The notes beneath the pieces are model-generated. The model was not told the origin of the DNA. It did no database searches and was given only the letters and a program-made list of their open reading frames with translations. Source: Acanthosoma haemorrhoidale (taxonomy: Eukaryota > Arthropoda > Insecta > Hemiptera > Acanthosomatidae). Taken from it: DNA of 64,000 bases. The translations under genes and the position numbers were made by a program. The stretch covers positions 107,800,638 to 107,864,637 of the forward strand of contig OV884014.1 in the NCBI GenBank assembly GCA_930367205.1, in the 5' to 3' direction. Of this stretch, positions 11,829 through 22,558 are shown in pieces (the first letter of the stretch is position 1; each line of letters opens with the position of its first letter).

Positions 11829-14238
11829 AGAAAAAAAAATCAATTTAGCTAAGAATTAAATAAAATTGATGTACACTGGTGTCAGACATCGGGATGCTGA
11901 TCGATAACCAGCTAATGCTGTTGATAACCTTGCTAGAAAATGGTGGTGAGCCAAGGTCACCTGTACCAATGTTACATAATTAACAATAATATAACAATAA
12001 GTAAAGATAATATTAAATAAGAGATAATCTATAAAGAAAATAGAAAAGAGAGAAGAAAAGGCTGACAAAAGGAGCCGAGTGAAGTGAAAGCCAAAATAGA
12101 GAAAAGAGAAACAACCAAAGACTCGACGTGCGGTCGTTTTCAACTTGGTGATAAAACATGTGTTGTGGGGATATGTGCCCAACAGGCAATTGCCTGGTTA
12201 GGAGTCAGTTCTTTCGGCGATGTAGGAGATTGATCGCGACATTGGTTCTCTGTCTGAGAATGAGTAAACGCTGGTTGTTGGGTCCCAACTATTTTTTTAT
12301 TATTTTTTTTCACTCACGTAATTATAACGATTAATTTTATTTTATTTGTTAAAAAAAAACAAAAACAAGATTGTAATATTTTATTGTATTGATAAGTATA
12401 ATTAGTAATTAAGGTTGTTTACGTCTAAGCAAGTGATAAGGTGACCTCTAATGCGATCGGCATTTGTTTTGGCATGGCGGATCAACTCCGATCGTCATCT
12501 AATTACTGGCTCAGTTCCCTGAAAGTTGTGAACGAAGAAGGACGCTTGGAAATTTGTTGATTGATGTTGACCCCACATTCACACTACTTCTTCATCGCTG
12601 AATGTACACCGGATATCCACCACCCACCCACGCTCCCCATTGTTTGGAGAGTGAACATCGAGAAGAATTTTTTCTTCTCCACTTTGGGATCTCCGGTAAG
12701 AGGTTATTTGCTAGTACACACACCAGTTATCTCCAGATTCAGCTCACATCATCCTTTTACTTGCAAGAATAGAAGACTATTGACTTTTGGTGATTGACAC
12801 TGTTAAATTTAGTAAATATAGGATTTAATTAATTTTTATTTATACTAAAGCGTAAAGACATTTATATTTTGTTATCTATGTTTCTTTCATTTTATTTTTA
12901 GATTACTAACCCCGTTACTAACATTACTTTTTTTTTGTTTATATATACGATCATTACATATGTATTGCCAGTTTATAATTTTAGTTTTTTTTGTATAATC
13001 TTTCCTCAATTATATTTTGTGTAAACAATCTTGTTTTTTGTTGGTTTTCTGGGAAAATGCAGGCATCCATTCTTATACTTTTTTTCTGAATTTCACAGCC
13101 GGTAATTTGCAAGGGACAGAAGTTCGGCGACGTAATTTTACTAGCCCCTTCTTCCACACTGGTCCATTACATACGTAACGACTACACAGTCACTAATAAG
13201 GGACTTTGTTTTTCACTAACTCATAAGTTGCACTGACGAATCTGTTAGAAAAACAGGAAAAGCAAATTTCGGACAAAATTTGGTTTATAAACGCTATTTG
13301 AGGATTAAATAATTTCTACTGAGTCAGATGATGTGAAGATAGAAAGTAAAAATGGCCTGTCGACCTTTTCTGCAAAACAGTTCTCATCCCGGATCCTTCC
13401 CTTGGCCACACCACGCCAAGGATGGAGGAAGAAATAGAAGATTGTCCCCAGATCACTCACAGTGCCCCTAGCCATACTGTTTATTCAAGCAGTCCTAAGT
13501 GAGCTTGGAACTGATGTCGCTATAAAGCTAAAACCATATTCTATCATTTTGTTGCTAATTATTGAAGGTGAAGAAAGCTAATACTGCCGATGTACTGAAA
13601 GTAGAGGCGACAGTGCCAGAGGGTTGATGGAATAAGAGAGAGGATTTGGCTCCTTCATCATAGCACAGCTGCCTTTTCGCAGAGTAGCCATTGTCCTTTA
13701 TTCCCCTCTAAATTGTACCCTATAGGCCATACATTTTCCACCCATAGTCACTGCGCACATTTTACAATTCAAATACCTTTAAACAAAAGGCCAGGCAGTT
13801 TGTTATGATCCAACACATCTGTGCAGTCTTTAAAATATAGGGCGTCACTCCAAATGGTTTGTTCATTGCAAGTCCCCAGTTACAGATTGGCCAAACGATA
13901 GTTAAATAATCTTTGTAGAGGAAAGTATTTTAAAAGAAAAGAAAGAAAAGCTTTATTACGAAGTACAAGCAAAACCCTGATATATACAAATATTAAGAGT
14001 TACGTTACTACATACTAAAGCTGAAGACATATATGTATAAGAAAAGGGTAGTTTGGAAATAGGGAGTAAGGGAGGTCTTGGAGGGGTCTTATAATAACAG
14101 GAACCATCAGCGACTTCCATGAAGTCACGAGGCAGGTATACAGTAGAAGGGGCTTGTTTCCACTTTTAGCATTATATATAATATTAGCACTATAATATTC
14201 TTAGCATTATATAAGTGACGATAAAAAATAAATATAAC
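11829..14238. other. Unique sequence, no gene seen
   Basis: No coding region is supported. A less AT-rich stretch at about 11870-12290 ends at a T-rich run (12291-12310), which could be the tail of an old minus-strand retroelement, but I could not recognise any encoded domain. The region 13340-13900 is unique and of mixed composition. Confidence 0.45.
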
Positions 14239-14313
14239 CACCCACAAAACTCACCCGTCAAAAACCTCGGCCTGACCCTAGATCAATCCTTAGCATAGAA
14301 TAATCAAGTGAGC
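14239..14313 (+). pseudogene. Short reverse transcriptase relic
   Basis: A 75-bp plus-strand stretch reads SPVKNLGLTLDQSLA, then a stop where these proteins have W, then NNQVS. This matches the conserved block after the RT catalytic motifs of jockey/CR1-like non-LTR retrotransposons (VKNLGL-LD--L-W). It is not from Families A, B or C, whose equivalent blocks differ. No similarity could be followed on either side, so it is an isolated degraded scrap. Confidence 0.5.
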
Positions 14314-16164
14314 ATCGCCCACTTATTATTATAGAACACTTATCTCTATTTCAGCATCGTAGTAGTAGGAAATCTAGAATCCGTAGTAAGTCTGCCAGCA
14401 GTTGAGTTTTGAGCAGTTGAGAATGGTAGTATATATAGCTGGGGAAAGTGAATGGGAAAAGGAAATGCTAGGGAAGACAAAATTGAACATTATTCAGTTA
14501 ATCTGAACCAAGAACCAGCAATTAACCCATAAGGTGGATTAGTTACCTTTCCCAAACCACTACAAATTCTATATCCATCCTAAAATACAGCCAATTTGGT
14601 CATCTCAACAAATCCACAAAGTTCTATTTTAGTCTTTTATCCTTAGCGATTTGGCAACAAGTGCCTTGGCGGTCTCTTACGTACTCTCTGATGTATCTTG
14701 GAGATATGGAGAGTCTCGGGGATTTCACAAGACTCTACTTAGTCAGAATGACTATTTCCCTCCACTAGATGGCAATACTTCCTCTACCAACCCTTATTCA
14801 CTAAAACCGCATCATACACCCATAATCTCCTAAAAGTCGAATCCTCCGACCTATACCCTTCTTTGTAGATTGACTCCTTTCATCAGACATTTTTTATTTT
14901 ATATGAATAAATTCCCTGTTCTTCCGGTGTATATCCCATAGGCCAGACTGTGGCCCTAGTTATATTTCCTTTCAGTTATTCTCAGGGGATTAAGCTCCAG
15001 GATATTTTTTTTTATAAAAAGTATATGAAATAATTTCTACAACAAGGAATCACTCAAAAGGATATTAATTTAAAAAGGAAACCTGAATTTAGAATAAAAA
15101 TGGTAGGGTTATTGTTCAGTTAAATTTGCTGTTACGTCCTGAGTGAGTTCTCGCCCTCAAGCCACGACGCTGGTTCTGTTTGTCATAGGGGGAGCCTAAA
15201 GCCTCTCGACTGTTAACAAGACGCATGATGAAACAGAAGGAAACGGTACTCGAGTCGAGTGGAGGGTTCAGGCCACCGTAGCTCCAGGCACTGCTTTATG
15301 CTCAAGGCTGGGGTCCAAGTTTTATATATCCATAGCAACCAAAAACAGATGTTCGGATTGGTTCACATAAAACCATATATCTTTTATTTTGGTTGTTGAA
15401 AGTTCTACTTAATATTCACAGCTCATTTTTTGACTTAAACTAAAGAAAAACAATGCTGGGAATATAGCGTTCGTAGAGAAAGCTGTTAGCGCAGAGCTAA
15501 GTGGTCCAGGAAGAGTGATATCTAGGCAGTAAGTCACTTCCGGCAGGAGGAGGGCTGGCCCTCAAGTACACTTTGGATGGGCTCCAGGGGGCGGAAGATG
15601 TCGATCAGGACTCATGCATGGAAATTGAGAGAACCGTTTGACTGTAAGCCAGTTTTTGTCTCTTTCTACTCTTATAACAACATTATAAATATTAAATGAA
15701 GAAGACATTTATAAAAAACAGTAGTGGTAATAATAAATAAAACAATAATAATAATATAAAACAAACAAACATTTATCATATATATAAATATTTTTCTTGC
15801 AGTTTTTATTCAATAGTTTATTGGCTTGGTCTAAGTATGTTTGCATTATTGTTAATAATATTATGTTTGGCATCTAAATATTACAAAACAATTAAAATTA
15901 AAAAAAAACTCAACCAATACTGAAGACACAAACACAGCACATCCATTGAAGCAGAGGCAAAATGACGTTACAAATTATCTATATACTAAATAACAACATA
16001 ACGAAATAATTAATAATAACGACTAAGGTCTTTGGTGACTTATGCAGTCAAGTGACAAGTGATTGAAGCTCAAGCACTTATTTCTCCGCTCAGCAAAATA
16101 TATGTGGCCAATAAAAGTCCTGCCTGTATTTAAGTAGTAAGTAATCTATATTCGCTGGAAGGTA
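14314..16164. other. Unique sequence, no gene seen
   Basis: No coding region is supported. The sequence is AT-rich, with moderately GC-richer patches at about 15120-15320 (including the palindromic words ACTCGAGTCGAGT near 15248) and 15480-15610. The stretch 15700-15920 is A/T simple sequence. Confidence 0.5.
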
Positions 16165-16189
16165 GGGTCTTTTTGGGAATAGGGACCCC
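16165..16189 (+). repeat. Left terminal inverted repeat of the Merlin-like element
   Basis: This 25-bp repeat starts GGGTCTTTTTGGG and ends GGGACCCC. It is the reverse complement of 17007-17031 with one mismatch (T for C at position 6). Confidence 0.85.
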
Positions 16190-16329
16190 ACTGATATCTA
16201 GCATGGTTTTGGTTATTTTGCCACCTTTTACCTTTCCAGTAATGTTTTATCTATATTTGTGCTTACTTAGTGAACCTTGGTACCTGATAATATTTCAGTT
16301 TAGTTTTGTCATCCTGAAGGGAAACATCA

Positions 16330-16800
16330 TGCTGTTATTTGCTTTAACTGCTGAAGTAGATACGAAGGAAAAAACGGTTTTGTCTCTTCAATATAAGGGG
16401 GTATTACATATTGAAAAAATGTGTTCTAATGGCCATCAAATAAAACTATATCTAGACGAAAAGGATAGATGGAGATGCAACGTGAGAGGCTGCAAAGAAA
16501 CCTTTGGATTGAGCAAAGGAACATTTTTGAAAAACACTAATTTGCCATCAAATAAATTTGTTATTTTGCTATACTGCTGGACAATTGGTTGTTATTTATC
16601 ATTAGACAAGCAATGCTTCATTTATTGCGTACATCGGAAACACTAATGAAAACAATATCAGAATGTATTCACCCGGTACAACCATTGTATCTGACATGTG
16701 GGCATCCTACACCCGCATTATTAACATACCAGGAATGAACTACCAACATTGTACTGTGGATCATTCACAAAATTTCGTAGATACCACCACGTTTAATTAA
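16330..16800 (+). pseudogene. Merlin/ISXO2-type transposase, broken
   Basis: The first segment (to about 16610) reads MCSNGHQIKLYL, then DRWRCNVRGCKETFGLSKGTF and a hydrophobic stretch ending near CWTIGC. It corresponds to the N-terminal metal-binding and helix region of this family. The frame then shifts near 16605, where LLRTSETLMKTISE is readable. A second segment at 16663-16800 reads PGTTIVSDMWASYTRI and then HCTVDHSQNFVDTTT, and stops at 16798-16800. The Asp of SDMW is the expected second catalytic acid. The segment that should carry the first Asp (the ID-S-F region) and the one with the final Glu are both missing. The encoded enzyme must be inactive. Confidence 0.78.
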
Positions 16801-17006
16801 TTAATAAATTGACCAAATAAATAAATGACATTGCAAATTTTCGGCCACCGGAATAAATATGTTCAAACACTTTTTTTTATTTTCCCCGCTTCCTTGAACC
16901 TAAAACGGGGTTATGTTCAAACACTAAAAGATCTTTTACTAAACACTTTCCCCGAACCTTTGTCCCCGAACAGACAATAGACTAGAGAAATGATATAAAA
17001 CAATCA

Positions 17007-17031
17007 GGGGTCCCTATTCCCAAAAGGACCC
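17007..17031 (-). repeat. Right terminal inverted repeat of the Merlin-like element
   Basis: This is the reverse complement of 16165-16189 with one mismatch. It defines the right end of the element. Confidence 0.85.
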
Positions 17032-17172
17032 GGACGAGTACTTTATTGTATAAGTACACCTCTTCAAAAGCTTTTTTATTGGTCCTTCGAGTACAAATGT
17101 AAATGAAATGATCATAGCGTTGTTCAGTTTGTCTGTCCAATTTACAGGGAAAGCTGTTAGTTATTCCAAATA

Positions 17173-17752
17173 GAAACTGGATAACCGTAGACCAGGGGCA
17201 TAAATATGGCATATGAAACTGGCATAACCGTAGACCAGGGGATTAAATATGGCATAACCGTAGACCAGGGGCTTAAATATGGCATATGAAACTGGCATAA
17301 CCATAGACCAGGGGCTTAAATATGGCATATGAAACTGGCATAACCGTAGACCAGGGGCATAAATATGGCATATGAAACTGGCATAACCGTAGACCAGGGG
17401 CATAAATATGGCATATGAAACTGGCATAACCGTGTACCAGGGGATTAAATATGGCATATGAAACTGGCATAACAGTAGACCAAGGGCATAAATATGGCAT
17501 ATGAAACTGGCATAACAGTAGACCAAGGGCATAAATATGGCATATGAAACTGGCATAACCGTACACCAGGGGCATAAATATGGCATATGAAACTGGCATA
17601 ACCGTAGACCAGGGGCATAAATATGGCATATGAAACTGGCATAACCGTAGACCAGGGGATTAAATATGGCATAACCGTAGACCAGGGGCTTAAATATGGC
17701 ATATGAAACTGGCATAACCGTAGACCAGGGGCATAAATATGGCATATGAAAC
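17173..17752. repeat. 43-bp/30-bp mixed tandem array, about 14 units
   Basis: The main unit runs ATAACCGTAGACCAGGGGCA, TAAATATGGC, ATATGAAACTGGC (43 bp). Two shorter 30-bp units, near 17222-17251 and 17640-17670, lack the 13-bp ATATGAAACTGGC part. Both short units carry the GGGGATT variant and are followed by a GGGGCTT unit, so the same unit order is repeated about 418 bp apart. Because 43 leaves remainder 1 on division by 3 and the antisense unit has no stop, three overlapping antisense frames (116-194 codons) stay open. I regard these as by-products of the array. Confidence 0.95.
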
Positions 17753-19248
17753 CGAATTCAAAGAAAAATAAGCTTTTTTGGAGTTCTTGCAGCAACTCAG
17801 CGTTATATGCACATGCATCTGTCGTTGAGAGTGAAAAAGAAATTACGCTAGGCCCAGATCAGTAGCTACTGTGTTTTTACTTAAATTAAGGATTGGAGAT
17901 GATTCGTATTTAATTTTTTCTTTATGTTGCCGTGATATCCGTACAGCGGAGCTACACACGCAGATAAACAATGCTTGGTATTCAATGAGCGCGCGCACCC
18001 CCAAGCGGTGTGCGCATTTAAATCACCACCTACAATAAATAAATCTGTCAGTCTGTATCTCCTCCCCCCCCCTAATGCTTAAACTGATAAACTAAATAAA
18101 GTAACTCGCTGCCGGTTGTGCACTAACGGTGAAGAAGGACTGTGGGTAATGGACCGACCGTGTGAGTCGTGAATATCACTTCTAGTCTTTAATTATAACA
18201 GCTATGTAGAAATGACCATAATACATTGTAAGTGCTGGTTAGTTTTTAAGCATTAATACATTTTAATTGTCAATGGTTAAATAAAGAAAACAAAATATTT
18301 ACAAGGCCGACATTCGAACGCTAATAACAACATTAATGACTTTGTGTGGTAATTGCCCTTTAAAGTCTTGACTCATAATAAACATCATTAATCAAATCTT
18401 AAATGTCATTTAATTTAACTTAATTATTTATTTTTTGATTATGAGTAATTATTCAGCGACCCTCCAATATATTGATACCCCCCACCAATTGGAAGTTGTT
18501 ATTGCAGATGTTTAATTTGATAGCCTTACACTTTCCTAATGCCAAGTAATCATTATGAGACATTCATGTCATTTCAGTGTCAGGCCGGATATCCGCTGTA
18601 ACTTGAACAAAAACAAATTGAAAAAAAATCAACAGCTTAAATCTGTCAAGAATTAAAATAACAATTAGCTAATGCCTCTAAGATTACATCTCCCATAAAG
18701 AAAGAGCAGCGATGACGCCATAAAACCATTAGGGTAGATATATTTGAGCGGGAACAGAGGCCGTAAACCGCGCCAAGTCCGGCCAGGAACCAATAAGCTT
18801 GCGAGTTTTATGTCCTCGGCCACCACGATAGCGAGCCTATGCCAGGTAGCCACTGCCTCCTATATCTGCTGACTTGGCTTCTTCCGGTTACTTTAGTACT
18901 TCCTTCGATAGAGTAGATTCCATATTAATTATTAATGACAAATCAAGTTGATATCAAATGACGCCTTGATTAATAATATATGTTGAGGTTTAAACGAACT
19001 ATAATTCCATCATATTAAAGCAGTTATATTTAGCAAGTAAATGTTACTAACTAAAACTGAGCTAAAATTTAAATATAGATTATGATACAATTATTTAAAT
19101 TAAATAATTAAGGGTGGTTAATTATTATTCACTTCTCTGGCTATATGTTCCCTAGTAGGCCAACATTTAATGAGTTGTTCGTTTTTTATACTGATTTTAT
19201 TTATGTTGGATAGTTAAATTTTCGACTCAACATTGATAAATATTGTAC

Positions 19249-19283
<35 letters not shown>

Positions 19284-22085
19284 CCAGAGTAAATTTAAAT
19301 TCATTAGTTTTAGTGTTTGCAGGTTTTTTTAGAGTAGATTCTTGACCCCTCATTGTGTTTGACCTGGTCGAATGAAGAAATGACTGATGATGGTCACATG
19401 TCAAGTAACATATCCTCTAGAGGTTTATAATATCCGCATCTTCCCAGCCTGTTACATAAACATGTTTTGATGATCGAAGCAATAAGGTACGACGAGGTTT
19501 ATTCATTTCATTTCTCATTTCCAACAATATTTACATTTATCCTACCTTTTTATCTAACCAATTTAAATTAATTTCATGATTTAATGTTAAAATTGCCTTA
19601 TTTTGATTGTGGTTTAATTAAGTAATAAGGGCTGAGAACTGGTCCCATCTCTTCGCAAAAACAGATTTAGATATATTTTTTTATAATAAGATTAAAGATT
19701 TTTTAAAAATAATTATGGGCTAGGGTGAAGGCAAACCGAAATACCTAAACATATTGCAGTGGCACTTGAAAAAAGTAAATTAGCCGCAATTAAAATTCAA
19801 GTGGCAGTGAGAAATATCAGGCGCGGGTTCCGCTGGAGCTGGAACATAACGGATCTGCATATTCAAATTTGCGGTGAGTAGCGGTAGGGGGGTTCCAGCA
19901 CACAGAGATGAGATTTTTCCAGGCCCATATATATGGGGCTGGATGGAGCCTGGAGCCGCGATGGGATGCCTCCAGGTCCCAGGATATCTGGAATGGTATG
20001 GGCATTCCGGAGTATGCCCGTCTCCCATTTATATATATATTCGATATGAGCGTGGTGTGCTCTTTACAATAATGTCCTGCTATGTGCTATGGTTTTAGCC
20101 ATTAGATATATAGATTAGATCATTCCAGACCATTTCCCTTAAACTCTACCTATACTTAAAACTTATGAGCTTTACAGTATTTGGACTCTGGAGAAAAAAA
20201 TGGAATATTTAGAAATGAAGGTAGACCGTTTCTTCCAGGATGTATCCATGGGGCACAAGGTGTTCTGGATGTAATAAACCATAATAATGGATTCGCTCGG
20301 AATAATCTGCTGACATTTAAATAATAAATAACTCTATTGATACAATGTTATCTATTTTATCTTCCATAAATGCCTATAAATTTCTGAATGATTGACTCAT
20401 GCATATATTAGAGTACAAAAATAAATTTTCTCTTTTCTAACTGTTATTTTCCAAAGTAGTTTGGCAATTCTAAATGAAAACATTAAACTTTTATTTCGTA
20501 TTATTTTTTTTTTTTTTTTTTTTTTAGATTTCGAGCATAGTTTGATTGATTTGCCCTTTTCGACTGCTATAATATTATAATGTAGTGGGTTTTAGGCTTT
20601 CCTTCTTTTTTATTTTTTCAAAATCAGCAACTCTGTATTTTCATAAAATGCTATATGGAGATTCCGTCTGATTGCCTAACGATATCTAAAATATTTTCAG
20701 ATTAATAAAATAGAATTGGGTTTAATAAATAATTACTTGGCAATGAAAATATTGAGAATATTATCAAATTGAAGATTAGTTTTAATTTAATTTTTAATGA
20801 AAGGCCCTCATTAATAATATGTTGAGTATTTAGTGGCCTATAAATACATACAAAATACAACAGTTGTAACTATTGTTACAAACGCCATGTACAATATCAA
20901 TCAATCATTTATACGTTAGAGAAAGTGCCTTTGAATAATAAAATTATTCAATAAAAGTTGCTAGTAAGATCATTGACACCTTTAGCCATGTGAAATCGCT
21001 TTATCTTATTGATTATGTGTAATTAATTCATTTCTGTCATTATTGTTTGATCATGATTGAAAGGGTGCACGTGAGCTGGTACATTTAGACAAATCAAGCC
21101 ATAGGTAAAACTGTTATACAACATACAAAGTATAGCCTCCCCGGATCGGATTCGGCAGTAAATCAATCGCTTTCCGATCGCACCTCGATATCGCGCAAGG
21201 GTGCTGAGACACCAATCACTAGATCGGAATGGAAGGTGCTCGCTATTGGAGGACAGGGACATTTGCTATCGGATTGGTAAATTAGTAATTACTAAATAGG
21301 CAGTATTCTATTGTACATGCGAGTCACGCAGCGATTTAGGCAGCCGCGGAGCAGGATGCTAGCCCGAATAGCAATCGGGGCAGGTTCGATGATCTACACA
21401 TGGCACATGACTAGTAATCATTCTTATCACGGATCTTTGTAGAGATCTGATGTGCTCAGCCAACGCTCCGAACCTTTTCGATTAACAACATAATACAGAT
21501 TTTGTTCCATGTCTCAGCTGGAAAACTCAATGTATAGTTATGGATGAAGCAGTAAGGGCTATGGTATTTATTACTTCAAAAACAGCAAACAATATTGCTG
21601 ACTATACCCAATATATATATATATGGATCATCACTAAATATATGTCTAACAAATTGTAAATTGCCGAATTTGTTATCATTTTAGTTGATTTGTGTATAAT
21701 TTTTCTTAAATGTATTTTGTCATTTGACTGATTTGTTGGTTGAGTTTTAGCATCTCAACTTTTGAACTTTATAACTTTCCTATTGGGCTATGATCATTAT
21801 GAATATATAATCTCGATAACTGCTCTTGATATTGTCAAATGAAACTGTGAGAAATAACAAAACCGAACAGTGGTGGATAGAGACCCTTACTTTTAAAAAT
21901 ATTTATTTCACAATTCTGTGACCGTTTCTCGACTAAACACTGACCCTGGAAATAGAACATGGCCCCATAGTCCATTCTTCTTCCTCATACTTTTGGCAGG
22001 GTGGCCCGTCCGGAGTGTATGGATGAGATTCTTGCGCTGACAGTGACAGTTGGCGAATCAATTTTGTTTATTATTGGTTATCACT
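17753..22085. other. Unique AT-rich sequence with microsatellites, no gene seen
   Basis: No coding region is supported. It includes (AT)15 at 19251-19280, a T-run at about 20501-20525, a short (AT)n at about 21609-21622 and a 14-bp palindrome CCCATATATATGGG at 19924-19937. The palindrome lies in a GC-richer patch (19810-20040) where short frames on both strands look like chance. A CGCGCGC stretch lies near 17990. Confidence 0.5.
19251..19280. repeat. (AT)15 microsatellite
   Basis: This is an uninterrupted AT dinucleotide run of 30 bp. Confidence 0.95.
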
Positions 22086-22558
22086 TAAACCAATCTGGAC
22101 ATACGGAATAGAGCTATGGGGGACAGCAAAAAAGTCGAACATCAAGCGTATCCAATCCTTTCAATCAAAAGTCCTGAGAACAATAGTAAATGCCCCTTAT
22201 TATGTCAGCAACAAAACCCTTCATAACGACCTTAATGTACCCTACATTCTAGAACTCATCCCATCCAAGTTTATGAAATTTCACAGTAGCCTTTCCAACC
22301 ACCCTAATCCTGTAGCACAGTCTTTGCACTGCGCCACTCATCCCTATAATTCTCCTCGGAGACTGAAACGGCAGTGGCCTCGTGACCTGCTATAATCGCG
22401 TGACAGTGGGAGTCCTGGCAATGGCCAGTTTCTCCAATCATGTCCTATTGTATGAATGAGCGAGTGAATGATGACTGTAAATATGGTATGAATGAGATAA
22501 TTTATCTGTATTATTATTGCCTTATAAAAGGCAGATTGTAATTATTGCACAATAAAGA
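22086..22558 (+). mobile_element. Non-LTR retrotransposon, Family C copy 2 (5'-truncated)
   Basis: This plus-strand copy is nearly identical, over its whole length, to the minus-strand copy at 40351-40825. It differs by only a few substitutions and by one small insertion near 22473-22490. It begins inside the reverse transcriptase frame and ends just after AATAAAGA near 22558. Both copies end at the same point, so this is probably the true 3' end, and neither shows a poly(A) tail. The last 50 bp hold two small hairpins: TGCCTT-ATAA-AAGGCA (22518-22533) and TTATTG-CA-CAATAA (22542-22555). Confidence 0.9.
22092..22395 (+). pseudogene. Reverse transcriptase C-terminal fragment (Family C)
   Basis: The open plus-strand frame ends at TAA 22393-22395. 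It reads IWTYGIELWGTAKKSN, then IQSFQSKVLRTIVNAPYYVS, and ends KRQWPRDLL, matching the C-terminus of the 41 kb copy. It holds only about the last 100 residues, with no catalytic motif. No frameshift is visible, consistent with recent insertion of a truncated copy. Confidence 0.88.

Larger units (their letters stand above)
16165..17031 (+). mobile_element. Merlin-like (ISXO2/IS1595-type) DNA transposon relic
   Basis: The element is bounded by inverted repeats at 16165-16189 and 17007-17031 that match at 24 of 25 positions (core TTTTGGGAATAGGGACCCC). Between them lies a broken transposase in plus orientation (16330-16800). The pieces show a zinc-binding-like segment (RWRCNVRGC), the S-KGTF block and, in another frame, the SDMWASY block with HCTVDHSQNFVD. 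Such blocks are typical of Merlin/ISXO2-type DDE transposases. At 867 bp the copy is shorter than a full element. Merlin elements usually make 8-9-bp target duplications. The flanks here (TGGAAGGTA on the left, GGACGAGTA on the right) do not match convincingly. Confidence 0.8.

Noticed and set aside
11856..12182. 108-codon minus-strand frame as a gene
   Set aside because: Low-complexity aromatic and hydrophobic content from AT-rich DNA, with no family motif.
16156..17040. 8-9-bp target duplication of the Merlin-like element
   Set aside because: TGGAAGGTA and GGACGAGTA agree at too few positions without gaps.
17161..17795. Three long overlapping antisense frames
   Set aside because: All are translations of the 43-bp array, open in three frames for arithmetic reasons.
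19780..20098. Overlapping frames on both strands in a GC-richer patch
   Set aside because: Short, mutually overlapping and without motifs. GC-richer DNA has fewer chance stops.
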